This document shows positions 7,740 through 13,811 of a DNA stretch of 17,918 nucleotides, one piece after another. The DNA is taken from positions 1 to 17,918 of the forward strand of contig JAUIEH010000012.1 in NCBI GenBank assembly GCA_030428405.1, given 5' to 3'. The notes beneath the pieces were generated by a model, which had not been told where the DNA came from, made no database searches, and saw nothing but the letters and a program-made list of their open reading frames with translations. This DNA comes from Alphaproteobacteria bacterium. Lineage in GTDB: Bacteria > Pseudomonadota > Alphaproteobacteria > Caulobacterales > Maricaulaceae. Made by a program: the position numbers and the translations under genes. Positions within the stretch are counted from its first letter, which is position 1, and every line of letters starts with the position of its first letter.

Positions 7740-7771
7740 CGGCCGCGCACAATGTCCGAGGTGCGCGGCCG
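7740..7771. repeat. 11-bp perfect inverted repeat abutting tRNA-Pro
   Basis: The arms CGGCCGCGCAC (7740-7750) and GTGCGCGGCCG (7761-7771) are exact reverse complements with a 10-base loop. The arm nearer the tRNA ends two bases from its mature 5' end. On the minus strand TTGTTT (7780-7775), then CATTGT 17 bases on, could be a weak tRNA promoter whose -10 lies in the loop and whose GC-rich discriminator is the proximal arm. Alternatives are a terminator for the upstream lipoprotein message (no T-run, so weak) or a leader hairpin in the tRNA precursor. Confidence 0.55.
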
Positions 7772-7823
7772 AAACAAGGCGCAAGTCCGGCTCATATCTC
7801 TCCAAACCGCTTGCGAGCGAAAC

Positions 7824-8411
7824 TTAGCTGGCGTCCTCCTCGTCAACCTCAAGCCCCGTTTCGTCCAAGGCCTCGTCCGGCGTGAGGATGACGGCCGGCG
7901 GAACGCCGTCCGACGTCGAGGCGGCGTCTGCGCTCGCCTCTTGGCGCGAAGCGTCTGTGCCCGCATCGCCACGCGCTCTCGCGCTCATGCCCGCATCGGT
8001 GCGCACGCTCGCGCCGTAGAGAGCATCGCCCTCGCAAACGAGATCCAGCTGTAGCGGATTTGGGACAAGGTCGTTCATGGCGCCGGTGCCCATATCGACA
8101 GCAGCGCCGATTAATCCGCCCACCAACACATTGCCAGCCATTCCCGCGCCGCCGGCGCCGGACACCTGATGGGTAACCGAGGCTTGAAGCGTTTCACACC
8201 CCGCCCGCTCTACAGTCGCAACGAATTCCGACCTGCGCGGCATACGGAGTGAACACGGCGTCGTGCAGGTGAACCCGTTGGATGTCGTGACCGTGGCTCC
8301 TCGCGGATCGGTCTCAGCGACCCAGGTGTCGTTTGAACCACGCGTGACTGTCGCGCACGCAGACATAAGCGCAGCGGCGCCAAGCGCCGCTGAAAAACGC
8401 ACAATACGCAT
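7824..8411 (-). CDS. PEGA-like lipoprotein of unknown function
   Basis: The 195-residue protein has an N-terminal lipoprotein signal (MRIVRF, hydrophobic core, ALMSAC with Cys19); Met at -3 is slightly off the usual lipobox. A PEGA-like segment follows (ETDPRGATVTTSNGFTCTTPCSLRMPR), then a Gly/Ala-rich stretch (VSGAGGAGMAGNVLVGGLIGAAVDMGTGAMNDLVPNP). This architecture is that of a widespread proteobacterial lipoprotein family sometimes mislabelled as translation initiation factor 2. The last ~60 residues are Ala/Ser/Asp/Glu-rich and probably disordered. Its location is presumably the outer membrane, periplasmic face. The ATG at 8411 has a very strong GGGGGGAG site 5 bases upstream. It is co-directional with the DUF192 gene but 129 bp away, so it probably has its own promoter. 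Confidence 0.85.
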   Translation of the reverse strand: MRIVRFSAALGAAALMSACATVTRGSNDTWVAETDPRGATVTTSNGFTCTTPCSLRMPRRSEFVATVERAGCETLQASVTHQVSGAGGAGMAGNVLVGGLIGAAVDMGTGAMNDLVPNPLQLDLVCEGDALYGASVRTDAGMSARARGDAGTDASRQEASADAASTSDGVPPAVILTPDEALDETGLEVDEEDAS

Positions 8412-8540
8412 TTACTCCCCCCTTACGATGAACCGGCGCGGCGAAACGCACGAGCGCCGTTCCCGCCTTCACGCAGCGGGGGAGCTATTCAAAGATACTA
8501 TTTTTGCGTGCGCAGCCTGAGGGCGCGTTTTAAGCCGCCG

Positions 8541-9026
8541 CTACTCGCTCAGCGCCTCATGCACGACCCGGTCGCCAGCGGCGATGCCGCGACGTTCGGC
8601 TTCCCCACCCGACAACTCCAGTACGGCGCGCACCGGGCCCGGCGACGGCAGCAGGATTTCGGACAGAGGCTGGGCTTCATGCGCAATGCCGATGATCACG
8701 CCGTCATTGCGGACATATAGAATGTCGAGCGGAAGGCAGGTGTTGCGCATCCAGAAGCGATGCACGCTGTCGGTTTCGAACAGGAACAACATCGCCGAGC
8801 CCGGGTCCATTTCGGTCCGGAACATCATGCCGCGCGCATGTTCGGCGGGCTCATCGGCGATCTCGGTCTCGAAGCCGAACGTTTCCTCGTCCGTAACGAG
8901 CTCAAGCGTGATCGGCGCGCCGAAATCGATGGAATCGTTTTCGGGCGGCGACGGGCAATCCTGCGCGCCGGCGAAGCCTGGCGCGGATAGGATGAGACAG
9001 GCTGTAGCCAGCAAGGTCGTGCGCAT
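8541..9026 (-). CDS. Exported DUF192 protein
   Basis: The 161-residue protein has a cleavable signal peptide (likely after GFAGA near residue 21). A DUF192 domain (about 37-158) shows the family landmarks RGMMFRTEM (65-73), FWMRNTCLPLDILYV (91-105) and the C-terminal VLELSGGEAERRGIAAGDRV (135-154). The molecular function of DUF192 is not established; members are small periplasmic or membrane-linked beta proteins. The ATG at 9026 has no obvious Shine-Dalgarno sequence, so it may depend on translation from the cold-shock gene 42 bases upstream on the same strand. Adjacency of a dual cold-shock protein and DUF192 is something I recall from other Alphaproteobacteria, at moderate confidence. Confidence 0.9.
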   Translation of the reverse strand: MRTTLLATACLILSAPGFAGAQDCPSPPENDSIDFGAPITLELVTDEETFGFETEIADEPAEHARGMMFRTEMDPGSAMLFLFETDSVHRFWMRNTCLPLDILYVRNDGVIIGIAHEAQPLSEILLPSPGPVRAVLELSGGEAERRGIAAGDRVVHEALSE

Positions 9027-9068
9027 GGCGCGGGACGCTATCTGCGAGCGCTCCCGCCTGCAACGCCT

Positions 9069-9620
9069 TTACTGACCTGTGCCCGGTTTTCGAGCTTGAA
9101 CGGCGACCAGACCCTTGGCCCCTTCCGCACAACGCACCTCGATACGATCGCCTGGTTCCGGCGGCCCCATGCCGCCAGAGCGCAGCACTTCGATGTGAAC
9201 GAACACATCGCCCGGCAATCCGTCGCGAACGACGAAGCCATAGCCCCGCGTGCCATTAAACCATTTCACAGCGCCCGCCTCGAACGGACCGGAGGCTTCA
9301 ACCCCCGGCGCATCCGTGCGCGGCGACGCGCTCGGCATCGGACCAGCTTCGCTCTTATCAATGTCCAGGATCGCGACAGCGTGCATGCCTTTGACGCGGG
9401 TCACCGCCTCACAGGTCACGAGCGCGCCTTCCGGCGGCTCGGAAAAGCCCGCCTCACGCAATCTTGTTATATGGATGAGCACGTCCTGGTCGGCGCTGCC
9501 GTCAATCGGCGATATGAATCCGTATCCTTTGGTTGCGTCGAACCATTTCACTTTGCCTCGAACCGTCTGGCGGTCGAGATCCATGTCGTCCCGGCTTTCA
9601 GCCGTATCTGCCCGGCTCAT
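9069..9620 (-). CDS. Dual cold-shock-domain protein
   Basis: The 183-residue protein has two complete cold-shock (OB-fold) domains joined by a Pro/Ser-rich linker (about 90-112). Domain 1 (about 20-88) has GKVKWFDATKGYGFI with RNP1 at 31-36 and RNP2 DVLIHI at 46-51. Domain 2 (about 114-178) has GAVKWFNGTRGYGFV with RNP1 at 125-130 and RNP2 DVFVHI at 138-143. It is expected to bind single-stranded RNA/DNA as an RNA chaperone or antiterminator. The two-domain form is well known in Alphaproteobacteria (the Caulobacter CspC/CspD type). The ATG at 9620 is chosen for AGGAG 10 bases upstream; an upstream non-ATG start would add 16 residues of unlikely sequence. It heads a two-gene run with DUF192 and diverges from the peroxidase gene across 126 bp. 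Confidence 0.93.
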   Translation of the reverse strand: MSRADTAESRDDMDLDRQTVRGKVKWFDATKGYGFISPIDGSADQDVLIHITRLREAGFSEPPEGALVTCEAVTRVKGMHAVAILDIDKSEAGPMPSASPRTDAPGVEASGPFEAGAVKWFNGTRGYGFVVRDGLPGDVFVHIEVLRSGGMGPPEPGDRIEVRCAEGAKGLVAVQARKPGTGQ

Positions 9621-9746
9621 TGCTCGGTTGCTCCTCTTGTCGGGAACGCTACCACAACAACTCAACAAAACGAACCAAACCCGAAGCTATCCTGCTCCTC
9701 AACTGGTCCGCATTGAAACGCATTCAACCCTAGACTGGAGTTCCTC

Positions 9747-10337
9747 ATGTCCCTCGCACGAACATTACTCATAACAATGGCGTTCGCCGGCGTAACCACA
9801 AGCGCCTGCACCGCACAGGAAGCGACCGAACCCGACGCTTCTGTCGGCGGAGTAGCTTGGGATTTCGCCTTTAACTCAATCACTGGCGAGGAGATGCCTT
9901 TGTCCGCTTACGAAGGACAACCGCTCCTGATCGTCAACACCGCGTCACGATGCGGTTTCACGCCTCAATATGACGGCCTCCAGGCCCTCTGGGAGACGTA
10001 TCGAGATCAAGAACTGATATTGATAGGCGTGCCGTCAAACGATTTCAATCAAGAACTCGCGACCGAAGACGACGTTCGCGAATTTTGCGAAGTGAACTTC
10101 TCGATCGATTTTCCGATGACGGAAATCACCCATGTTCGTGGTGATGATGCGCACCCATTTTATCAGTGGACGCGCGAGGTTCTCGGCGAGGCCGGCGAGC
10201 CGAATTGGAACTTCAATAAAATCCTCATCGGACGCGACGGCAGACCGGTCGCGGCGTGGCGTTCGCGCACCGCGCCGGACGACGACAACCTAATAGCTGC
10301 AATAGAATCGGAGCTTTCCCCTCCTGCCGCGGAGTGA
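9747..10337 (+). CDS. Exported glutathione peroxidase-family thiol peroxidase
   Basis: The 196-residue protein has a signal peptide and a GSHPx fold. The peroxidatic cysteine is Cys69 (NTASRCGFTPQY); the other tetrad residues are Gln102 (FNQE), Trp154 and Asn155 (NWNF). Cys114 (EFCEVNF) sits where thioredoxin-linked members keep a resolving cysteine. The FPCNQF-type cysteine is replaced by Ser97 (VPSNDF). It probably reduces hydroperoxides in the periplasm or at the membrane, using thioredoxin-like rather than glutathione reductant. TTSAC-Cys21 resembles a lipobox but has Thr at -3, so lipoprotein status is uncertain. The start has GGAG 6 bases upstream. Its GC content (about 53-55% in stretches I counted) is lower than its neighbours, and it uses more A/T-ending codons. 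Confidence 0.93.
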   Translation: MSLARTLLITMAFAGVTTSACTAQEATEPDASVGGVAWDFAFNSITGEEMPLSAYEGQPLLIVNTASRCGFTPQYDGLQALWETYRDQELILIGVPSNDFNQELATEDDVREFCEVNFSIDFPMTEITHVRGDDAHPFYQWTREVLGEAGEPNWNFNKILIGRDGRPVAAWRSRTAPDDDNLIAAIESELSPPAAE

Positions 10338-10367
10338 GATAAAACACCCTCCATTCATCAGACTATC

Positions 10368-10404
10368 GCGAGCCGCACGCGCCTCTTCGGAGCGTGCGGC
10401 TCGC
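10368..10404 (+). terminator. Strong hairpin after the peroxidase gene, likely terminator
   Basis: A perfect 12-bp stem, GCGAGCCGCACG / CGTGCGGCTCGC, has inside it a 3-base bulge and a CTC-TTCG-GAG mini-stem with a stable TTCG tetraloop. It begins 31 bases after the peroxidase stop codon. Only a short T-run follows (TCCATTTT), so termination may be modest or partly rho-dependent; it could also act as a 3'-end-protecting hairpin. Confidence 0.6.
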
Positions 10405-10847
10405 TCCATTTTGAGGCGTTCATTTTCTCGACACGATCAATTTCGCCTATCGGGAGAATGTAAAATCTGAGTCCGCGATTTCATGCGCTCACCGCGCGAA
10501 TTCATCATTCCAAAGAATTTTGCGAACGCGCCGCAAAAGCAAGTTACTTTTACGTGAACGTCAACGTCGTTCTTCTACACCCACGCGGTCGGACTTATCA
10601 GTCGACGTTGTATCGCTGACATGTAGTTGAACCGACGACGCCCGGCTCACCCCGACGCGGATGCGAAAGCAAAACCTAACTCGCGAGCGCGAGGCGTTCG
10701 CAGAAAACTCGCGTTGTTCGGCTCTCAGGATGGAGCCGTCCGGCGAAGATGAACGGCGCTGACATGCGTCAGGAGCCGTTCGCGCAGCGACGCGGCGCGA
10801 AGCCTCGCTTGAAATCAATTCAAGTAAAGGTGGACGGGAGATTACGG
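10405..10847. other. Gene-free, AT-richer intergenic stretch with hairpins
   Basis: No open frame here has convincing composition; the best, 85 codons on the minus strand at 10561-10818, is Ser/Arg-rich and lacks any family features. Visible structures are CGGCTC-N8-GAGCCG (10719-10738), a compound hairpin of AACGGC/GCCGTT enclosing CTGAC/GTCAG (10752-10780), and the inverted repeat CTTGAA-N5-TTCAAG (10808-10824) just beyond the 3' end of tRNA-Glu. The part at 10405-10560 is clearly less GC-rich than neighbouring genes. It may hold a small RNA or be decayed sequence. I do not recognise 6S RNA, SRP RNA or tmRNA here. Confidence 0.4.
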
Positions 10848-10922
10848 TGGCAGGCCCTAGGGGAATCGAACCCCTCTTTCCAGGTTGAAAACCTGGCGTC
10901 CTAACCGATAGACGAAGGGCCC
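10848..10922 (-). tRNA. tRNA-Glu (anticodon TTC)
   Basis: This is a 75-base cloverleaf on the minus strand with encoded CCA (10850-10848). The acceptor GGGCCCT pairs with AGGGCCT, so the first pair is a G1-T72 wobble. The anticodon stem CCAGG/CCTGG encloses TTTTCAA (anticodon TTC at 10889-10887). The T-arm AGGGG-TTCGATT-CCCCT is standard and the discriminator base is G73. It lies 64 bp downstream of recJ on the same strand. Confidence 0.96.
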
Positions 10923-10938
10923 GCTGACCGAAGGGCGG

Positions 10939-10967
10939 GATATATATAAGCCCGGCCCGCCAAGCAA
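10939..10967 (-). promoter_or_regulatory. Probable tRNA-Glu promoter with GC-rich discriminator
   Basis: On the minus strand TTGCTT (10967-10962) is followed 17 bases on by TATATC within a TTATATATATC stretch, then by CCGCCC before the presumed start near 10932. That leaves a leader of about ten bases before the mature tRNA. A GC-rich discriminator after the -10 is the known mark of stringently controlled stable-RNA promoters. It lies between the recJ stop and the tRNA, so the tRNA need not depend on read-through from recJ. Confidence 0.5.
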
Positions 10968-10986
10968 GAGCGAGATGCGCGGGCGT

Positions 10987-12783
10987 TTACGCCTCGGCGG
11001 CGTCCTCGATGCGCACGTCGAGATAGCGGCCCTTGGAGATGCCGATTTTCGCGCAGATGTGAACGCGCGCGCCAGGCACGCCCAAAAGCGCGTCCAGCCC
11101 GGTGTCGGCGGCGCGGAAGGCGATCGCGTCGACACGCGCCCCGCCTGCGTCCTCAAGCGTCACTTTCAGATGGCCCTTGCCAACCTCGCGCGCGCCGCGC
11201 ACCGATAGGTCGGGAATGGCGAAGACGGGCTCGGGATTGCCCGCGCCGAACGGCCCCGCCCTGCCGATGATTTCAGCGAGGGCGCGATTGGCGCCGGCTG
11301 CGCTGACAACCGCGTCGACATCCAGCTCGCGCACCATGGAAACGTTGAGCGCCTTAACATGCGCGTCCAGAAAGGCTGCAGCCTCGCTGACGCGGTCCGG
11401 CTCGATCGTCAGCCCCGCAGCCATGGCGTGTCCGCCGCCTTCGACCAGCAGGCCCGCGCTGCGCGCCGCTGCAATCGCCCCGCCCAGATCCACGCCGATG
11501 ATCGAGCGGCCCGAGCCCTTGCCATAGCCGCCCGCCCCTTCAAGCGGCAGCCCGATGACGATGGTCGGTCGGCCATAGCGCTCCTTGAGCCGGCCGGCGA
11601 CGACGCCGATGACGCCCGGATGCCAGCCTTCGCCCGCAACGGTGATGACGCTGCGCGCCTCAAGCTCGGGATCCGCCTCGAGCTGGGCCACGGCGGCGTC
11701 GAGCACGCCCTGCTCCACCTCGCGGCGCTCGCGGTTCAGCGCGTCGAGCTCCTGGGCGATCTCGGCGGCCGTCGCCGGGTCGTCAGTGGACAAGAGCCGT
11801 GCGCCGAGATCGGCGCGACCAATGCGGCCGCCGGCGTTTATGCGCGGGCCATAGACGAAGCCCGCCGAATAAGTCGTGGCGGGGCCTTGCGCCTGCGCCG
11901 TCAGCGTCAGCGCGGCGAGGCCGGGATTTTTCTGCTCGCCCATCACCTTCAGGCCTTGAGCGGCGATGGCGCGATTGACGCCCACAAGCGGCACGACATC
12001 GCAGATCGTTCCCAACGCCGCGAGGTCCAGAAGCTTGATGATGTCGGGCTCGCCGTCTTCGAACATGCCGCGGCGGCGGCCTTCGCGGTTGAGCGCTGCG
12101 AGCAGGACGAAGGTGACGCCGGCGGCGGCGAGATGGCCACAGCCGGACGGACAGTCTGCGCGGTTAGGATTGACCACGGCAAAAGCTTCGGGCGGGGCCT
12201 TGGTCATCTGGTGGTGGTCGAGCACGACCACGGTCAGGCCTAATGCGTTGGCCGCCTGAATGGGCTCATGCGCCATGGCCCCGCAATCGACCGTGACGAC
12301 GATCTCCGCTCCGCGCCGCTGCAGCTCCTGAAAAGCCGGCGCGCTCGGTCCGTAGCCTTCTTCGATCCGGTCGGGGACGTAGAAATCCATCTCTGCGCCG
12401 CAGGCCCGGAAATAGCGGATCAATTGCGCGGCCGAACTGGCGCCGTCGACGTCGTAATCGGCAAAGACCGCGACCTTGCGCCCGTCCTGAAGCGCATCAC
12501 AGAGCAGTCCCGCCGCCTTATCCATGTCGATGAAGGAGCTGGGGTCCGGGAAAAACGTCTTCAGCGTGGGCGCGAGAAAATCCTCAGCCGTATCGGTGGT
12601 CACGCTGCGCCCCGCGAGCACCCGGCCCAGCGCCTCGGGCGCATCGAGAATTCGAGCGAGCGTTTGCGCGAGAGCCTCGTCGGCGGGCCGCTGCACCCAG
12701 CGTTTCGACGTCGCCGAGCAGCCAACGCCGAGAAGCGCGGGCGCTGCTTGTTCGACCGGCGCCAGGTCCTCGCGCACCGCCAT
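10987..12783 (-). CDS. recJ: Single-stranded-DNA-specific 5'-3' exonuclease RecJ
   Basis: The 598-residue cytosolic nuclease is full length. The DHH phosphoesterase core shows FADYDVDG (Asp109, Asp111, Asp113), VDCG (Asp166), LDHH (Asp189-His190-His191) and GTICDVVPL (Asp262), which bind the Mn/Mg ions. The DHHA1 half follows with GWHPGVIGVVAGRLKERYG, a Gly-rich SGRS block and GGHAMAAG, then an OB-fold region ending RYLDVRIEDA. RecJ acts in RecF-pathway recombination repair, base excision and mismatch repair. The ATG at 12783 overlaps the glpX stop by one base (TAATG), so the genes are translationally coupled, an arrangement common in Alphaproteobacteria. It ends 64 bp before tRNA-Glu. All key motifs are present. 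Confidence 0.97.
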   Translation of the reverse strand: MAVREDLAPVEQAAPALLGVGCSATSKRWVQRPADEALAQTLARILDAPEALGRVLAGRSVTTDTAEDFLAPTLKTFFPDPSSFIDMDKAAGLLCDALQDGRKVAVFADYDVDGASSAAQLIRYFRACGAEMDFYVPDRIEEGYGPSAPAFQELQRRGAEIVVTVDCGAMAHEPIQAANALGLTVVVLDHHQMTKAPPEAFAVVNPNRADCPSGCGHLAAAGVTFVLLAALNREGRRRGMFEDGEPDIIKLLDLAALGTICDVVPLVGVNRAIAAQGLKVMGEQKNPGLAALTLTAQAQGPATTYSAGFVYGPRINAGGRIGRADLGARLLSTDDPATAAEIAQELDALNRERREVEQGVLDAAVAQLEADPELEARSVITVAGEGWHPGVIGVVAGRLKERYGRPTIVIGLPLEGAGGYGKGSGRSIIGVDLGGAIAAARSAGLLVEGGGHAMAAGLTIEPDRVSEAAAFLDAHVKALNVSMVRELDVDAVVSAAGANRALAEIIGRAGPFGAGNPEPVFAIPDLSVRGAREVGKGHLKVTLEDAGGARVDAIAFRAADTGLDALLGVPGARVHICAKIGISKGRYLDVRIEDAAEA

Positions 12784-13748
12784 TATTCGCTCAACCTGCG
12801 CGACGCGATCTCGCGCACGCTACGGTCAAACGACGTCATTAAGAGCGTCTGCGTGCATTGCGCGCCCTCTTCATGTGCGACCGCGCCGACAAGCGCGCCG
12901 CGCGTGACGCCGGTGGCCGCGAAGATCACCCAGTCGCCGCTTGCAAGCTCATTCAGCTCATAGCGGCGATCGCGATCGGTTACGCCGATGCGCTCGGCGC
13001 GCGCGATTTCCTCGTCATTGCGGAAGACCAGACGGCCCTGCATCCGTCCGCCGACGCAGCGCAGCGCCGCCGCCGCCAGAACGCCCTCCGGCGCCCCGCC
13101 CTGGCCGATATAGAGGTCGATCCCAGTCGCTGGACGCGTCGTGTAGATGACGCCCGCGACATCGCCGTCAGAAATCAGGTTCACGCGCGCGCCCGCCTCG
13201 CGCAGGCTGGCGATGATGTCGGCGTGGCGCGGCCGGTCGAGCACGCAGACCGTGATGTCATTTGGCGTGACGCCGCGCGCCTGAGCGAGCTTGCGCACAT
13301 TCTCCGCTGGCGAGGCGTCGAGGTCGACGACTTCGTTGCCGGGTCCGGGTCCTATGGCGATCTTGTCCATATAAGTGTCCGGCGCGTGCAAGAGACCGCC
13401 GCGCGGGGCGAACGCCAAGACGGCGAGCGCGTTCGGCATCGCCTTGGCGGTCAGCGTCGTGCCCTCAAGCGGATCAAGCGCGATGTCGACTTCCGGACCG
13501 TTCCCCGTGCCGACTTCCTCGCCGATATAGAGCATGGGCGCTTCATCGCGCTCGCCTTCGCCGATGACGATGCGGCCGCGCATTTCGATCTGGTTCAGCG
13601 CCGTGCGCATCGCGTCGACGGCGGCCTGATCGGCGGCCTTTTCGTCGCCGCGTCCGGCCAGGCGCGCTGCTGCGACAGCGCCGTCCTCACAAGCGCGCAC
13701 CGCTTCCATCGCGAGCCCGCGCAATGCCGCCGCTTCAGTGGCGTTCAT
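12783..13748 (-). CDS. glpX: Class II fructose-1,6-bisphosphatase
   Basis: The 321-residue cytosolic enzyme hydrolyses fructose 1,6-bisphosphate to fructose 6-phosphate in gluconeogenesis (some relatives also act on sedoheptulose 1,7-bisphosphate). The GlpX landmarks are ADQAAVDAMR (39-48), IVIGEGERDEAPMLYIGEEVG (60-80), the metal-binding DPLEGTTL (92-99), PDTYMDKIAIGPG, a central DRPRH segment, ISDGDVAG, and GQGGAPEGVLAAAALRC with the conserved Glu. The ATG at 13748 is preferred over an upstream in-frame non-ATG start because AGGGG lies 6 bases before it and the alignment-type start MNATEAAALRGL fits the family. It follows the aminotransferase gene by 63 bp and overlaps recJ by one base. Confidence 0.95.
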   Translation of the reverse strand: MNATEAAALRGLAMEAVRACEDGAVAAARLAGRGDEKAADQAAVDAMRTALNQIEMRGRIVIGEGERDEAPMLYIGEEVGTGNGPEVDIALDPLEGTTLTAKAMPNALAVLAFAPRGGLLHAPDTYMDKIAIGPGPGNEVVDLDASPAENVRKLAQARGVTPNDITVCVLDRPRHADIIASLREAGARVNLISDGDVAGVIYTTRPATGIDLYIGQGGAPEGVLAAAALRCVGGRMQGRLVFRNDEEIARAERIGVTDRDRRYELNELASGDWVIFAATGVTRGALVGAVAHEEGAQCTQTLLMTSFDRSVREIASRRLSE

Positions 13749-13780
13749 GACTATCCCCTGCTTTTTATGTCTGCTCGCCA

Positions 13781-13794
13781 ATCTCGGCCGAGAT
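13781..13794. repeat. 14-bp perfect palindrome before glpX
   Basis: ATCTCGGCCGAGAT is its own reverse complement and fills part of the 63-bp spacer between the aminotransferase stop and the glpX start, 33 bases before the glpX ATG. It could be an operator for an internal promoter or a chance GC-rich palindrome. Confidence 0.4.
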
Positions 13795-13811
13795 CAGCTT
13801 GAACGGATTCG

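Noticed and set aside
9194..9211. GATGTG-N6-CACATC palindrome
   Set aside because: Lies inside the second cold-shock domain, where it encodes conserved residues; likely chance.
9700..9745. GGAAC...CGTT on the minus strand as a general stress (EcfG-type) promoter
   Set aside because: The spacing is 19 bases instead of the usual 16-17, so the match is not credible.
10561..10818. Minus-strand 85-codon frame in the gap before tRNA-Glu
   Set aside because: Ser/Arg-rich, no ribosome site and no recognisable features; treated as non-coding.
10848..10870. tRNA-Glu 3' end as an attachment site for an integrated element
   Set aside because: No second copy of the tRNA 3' end and no integrase gene is visible in the window.
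11359..12963. Plus-strand frames of 294 and 231 codons
   Set aside because: Opposite recJ and glpX; Arg/Asp/Ala-rich shadows.
12858..13802. Plus-strand 314-codon frame
   Set aside because: Antisense to glpX, whose motifs are complete.
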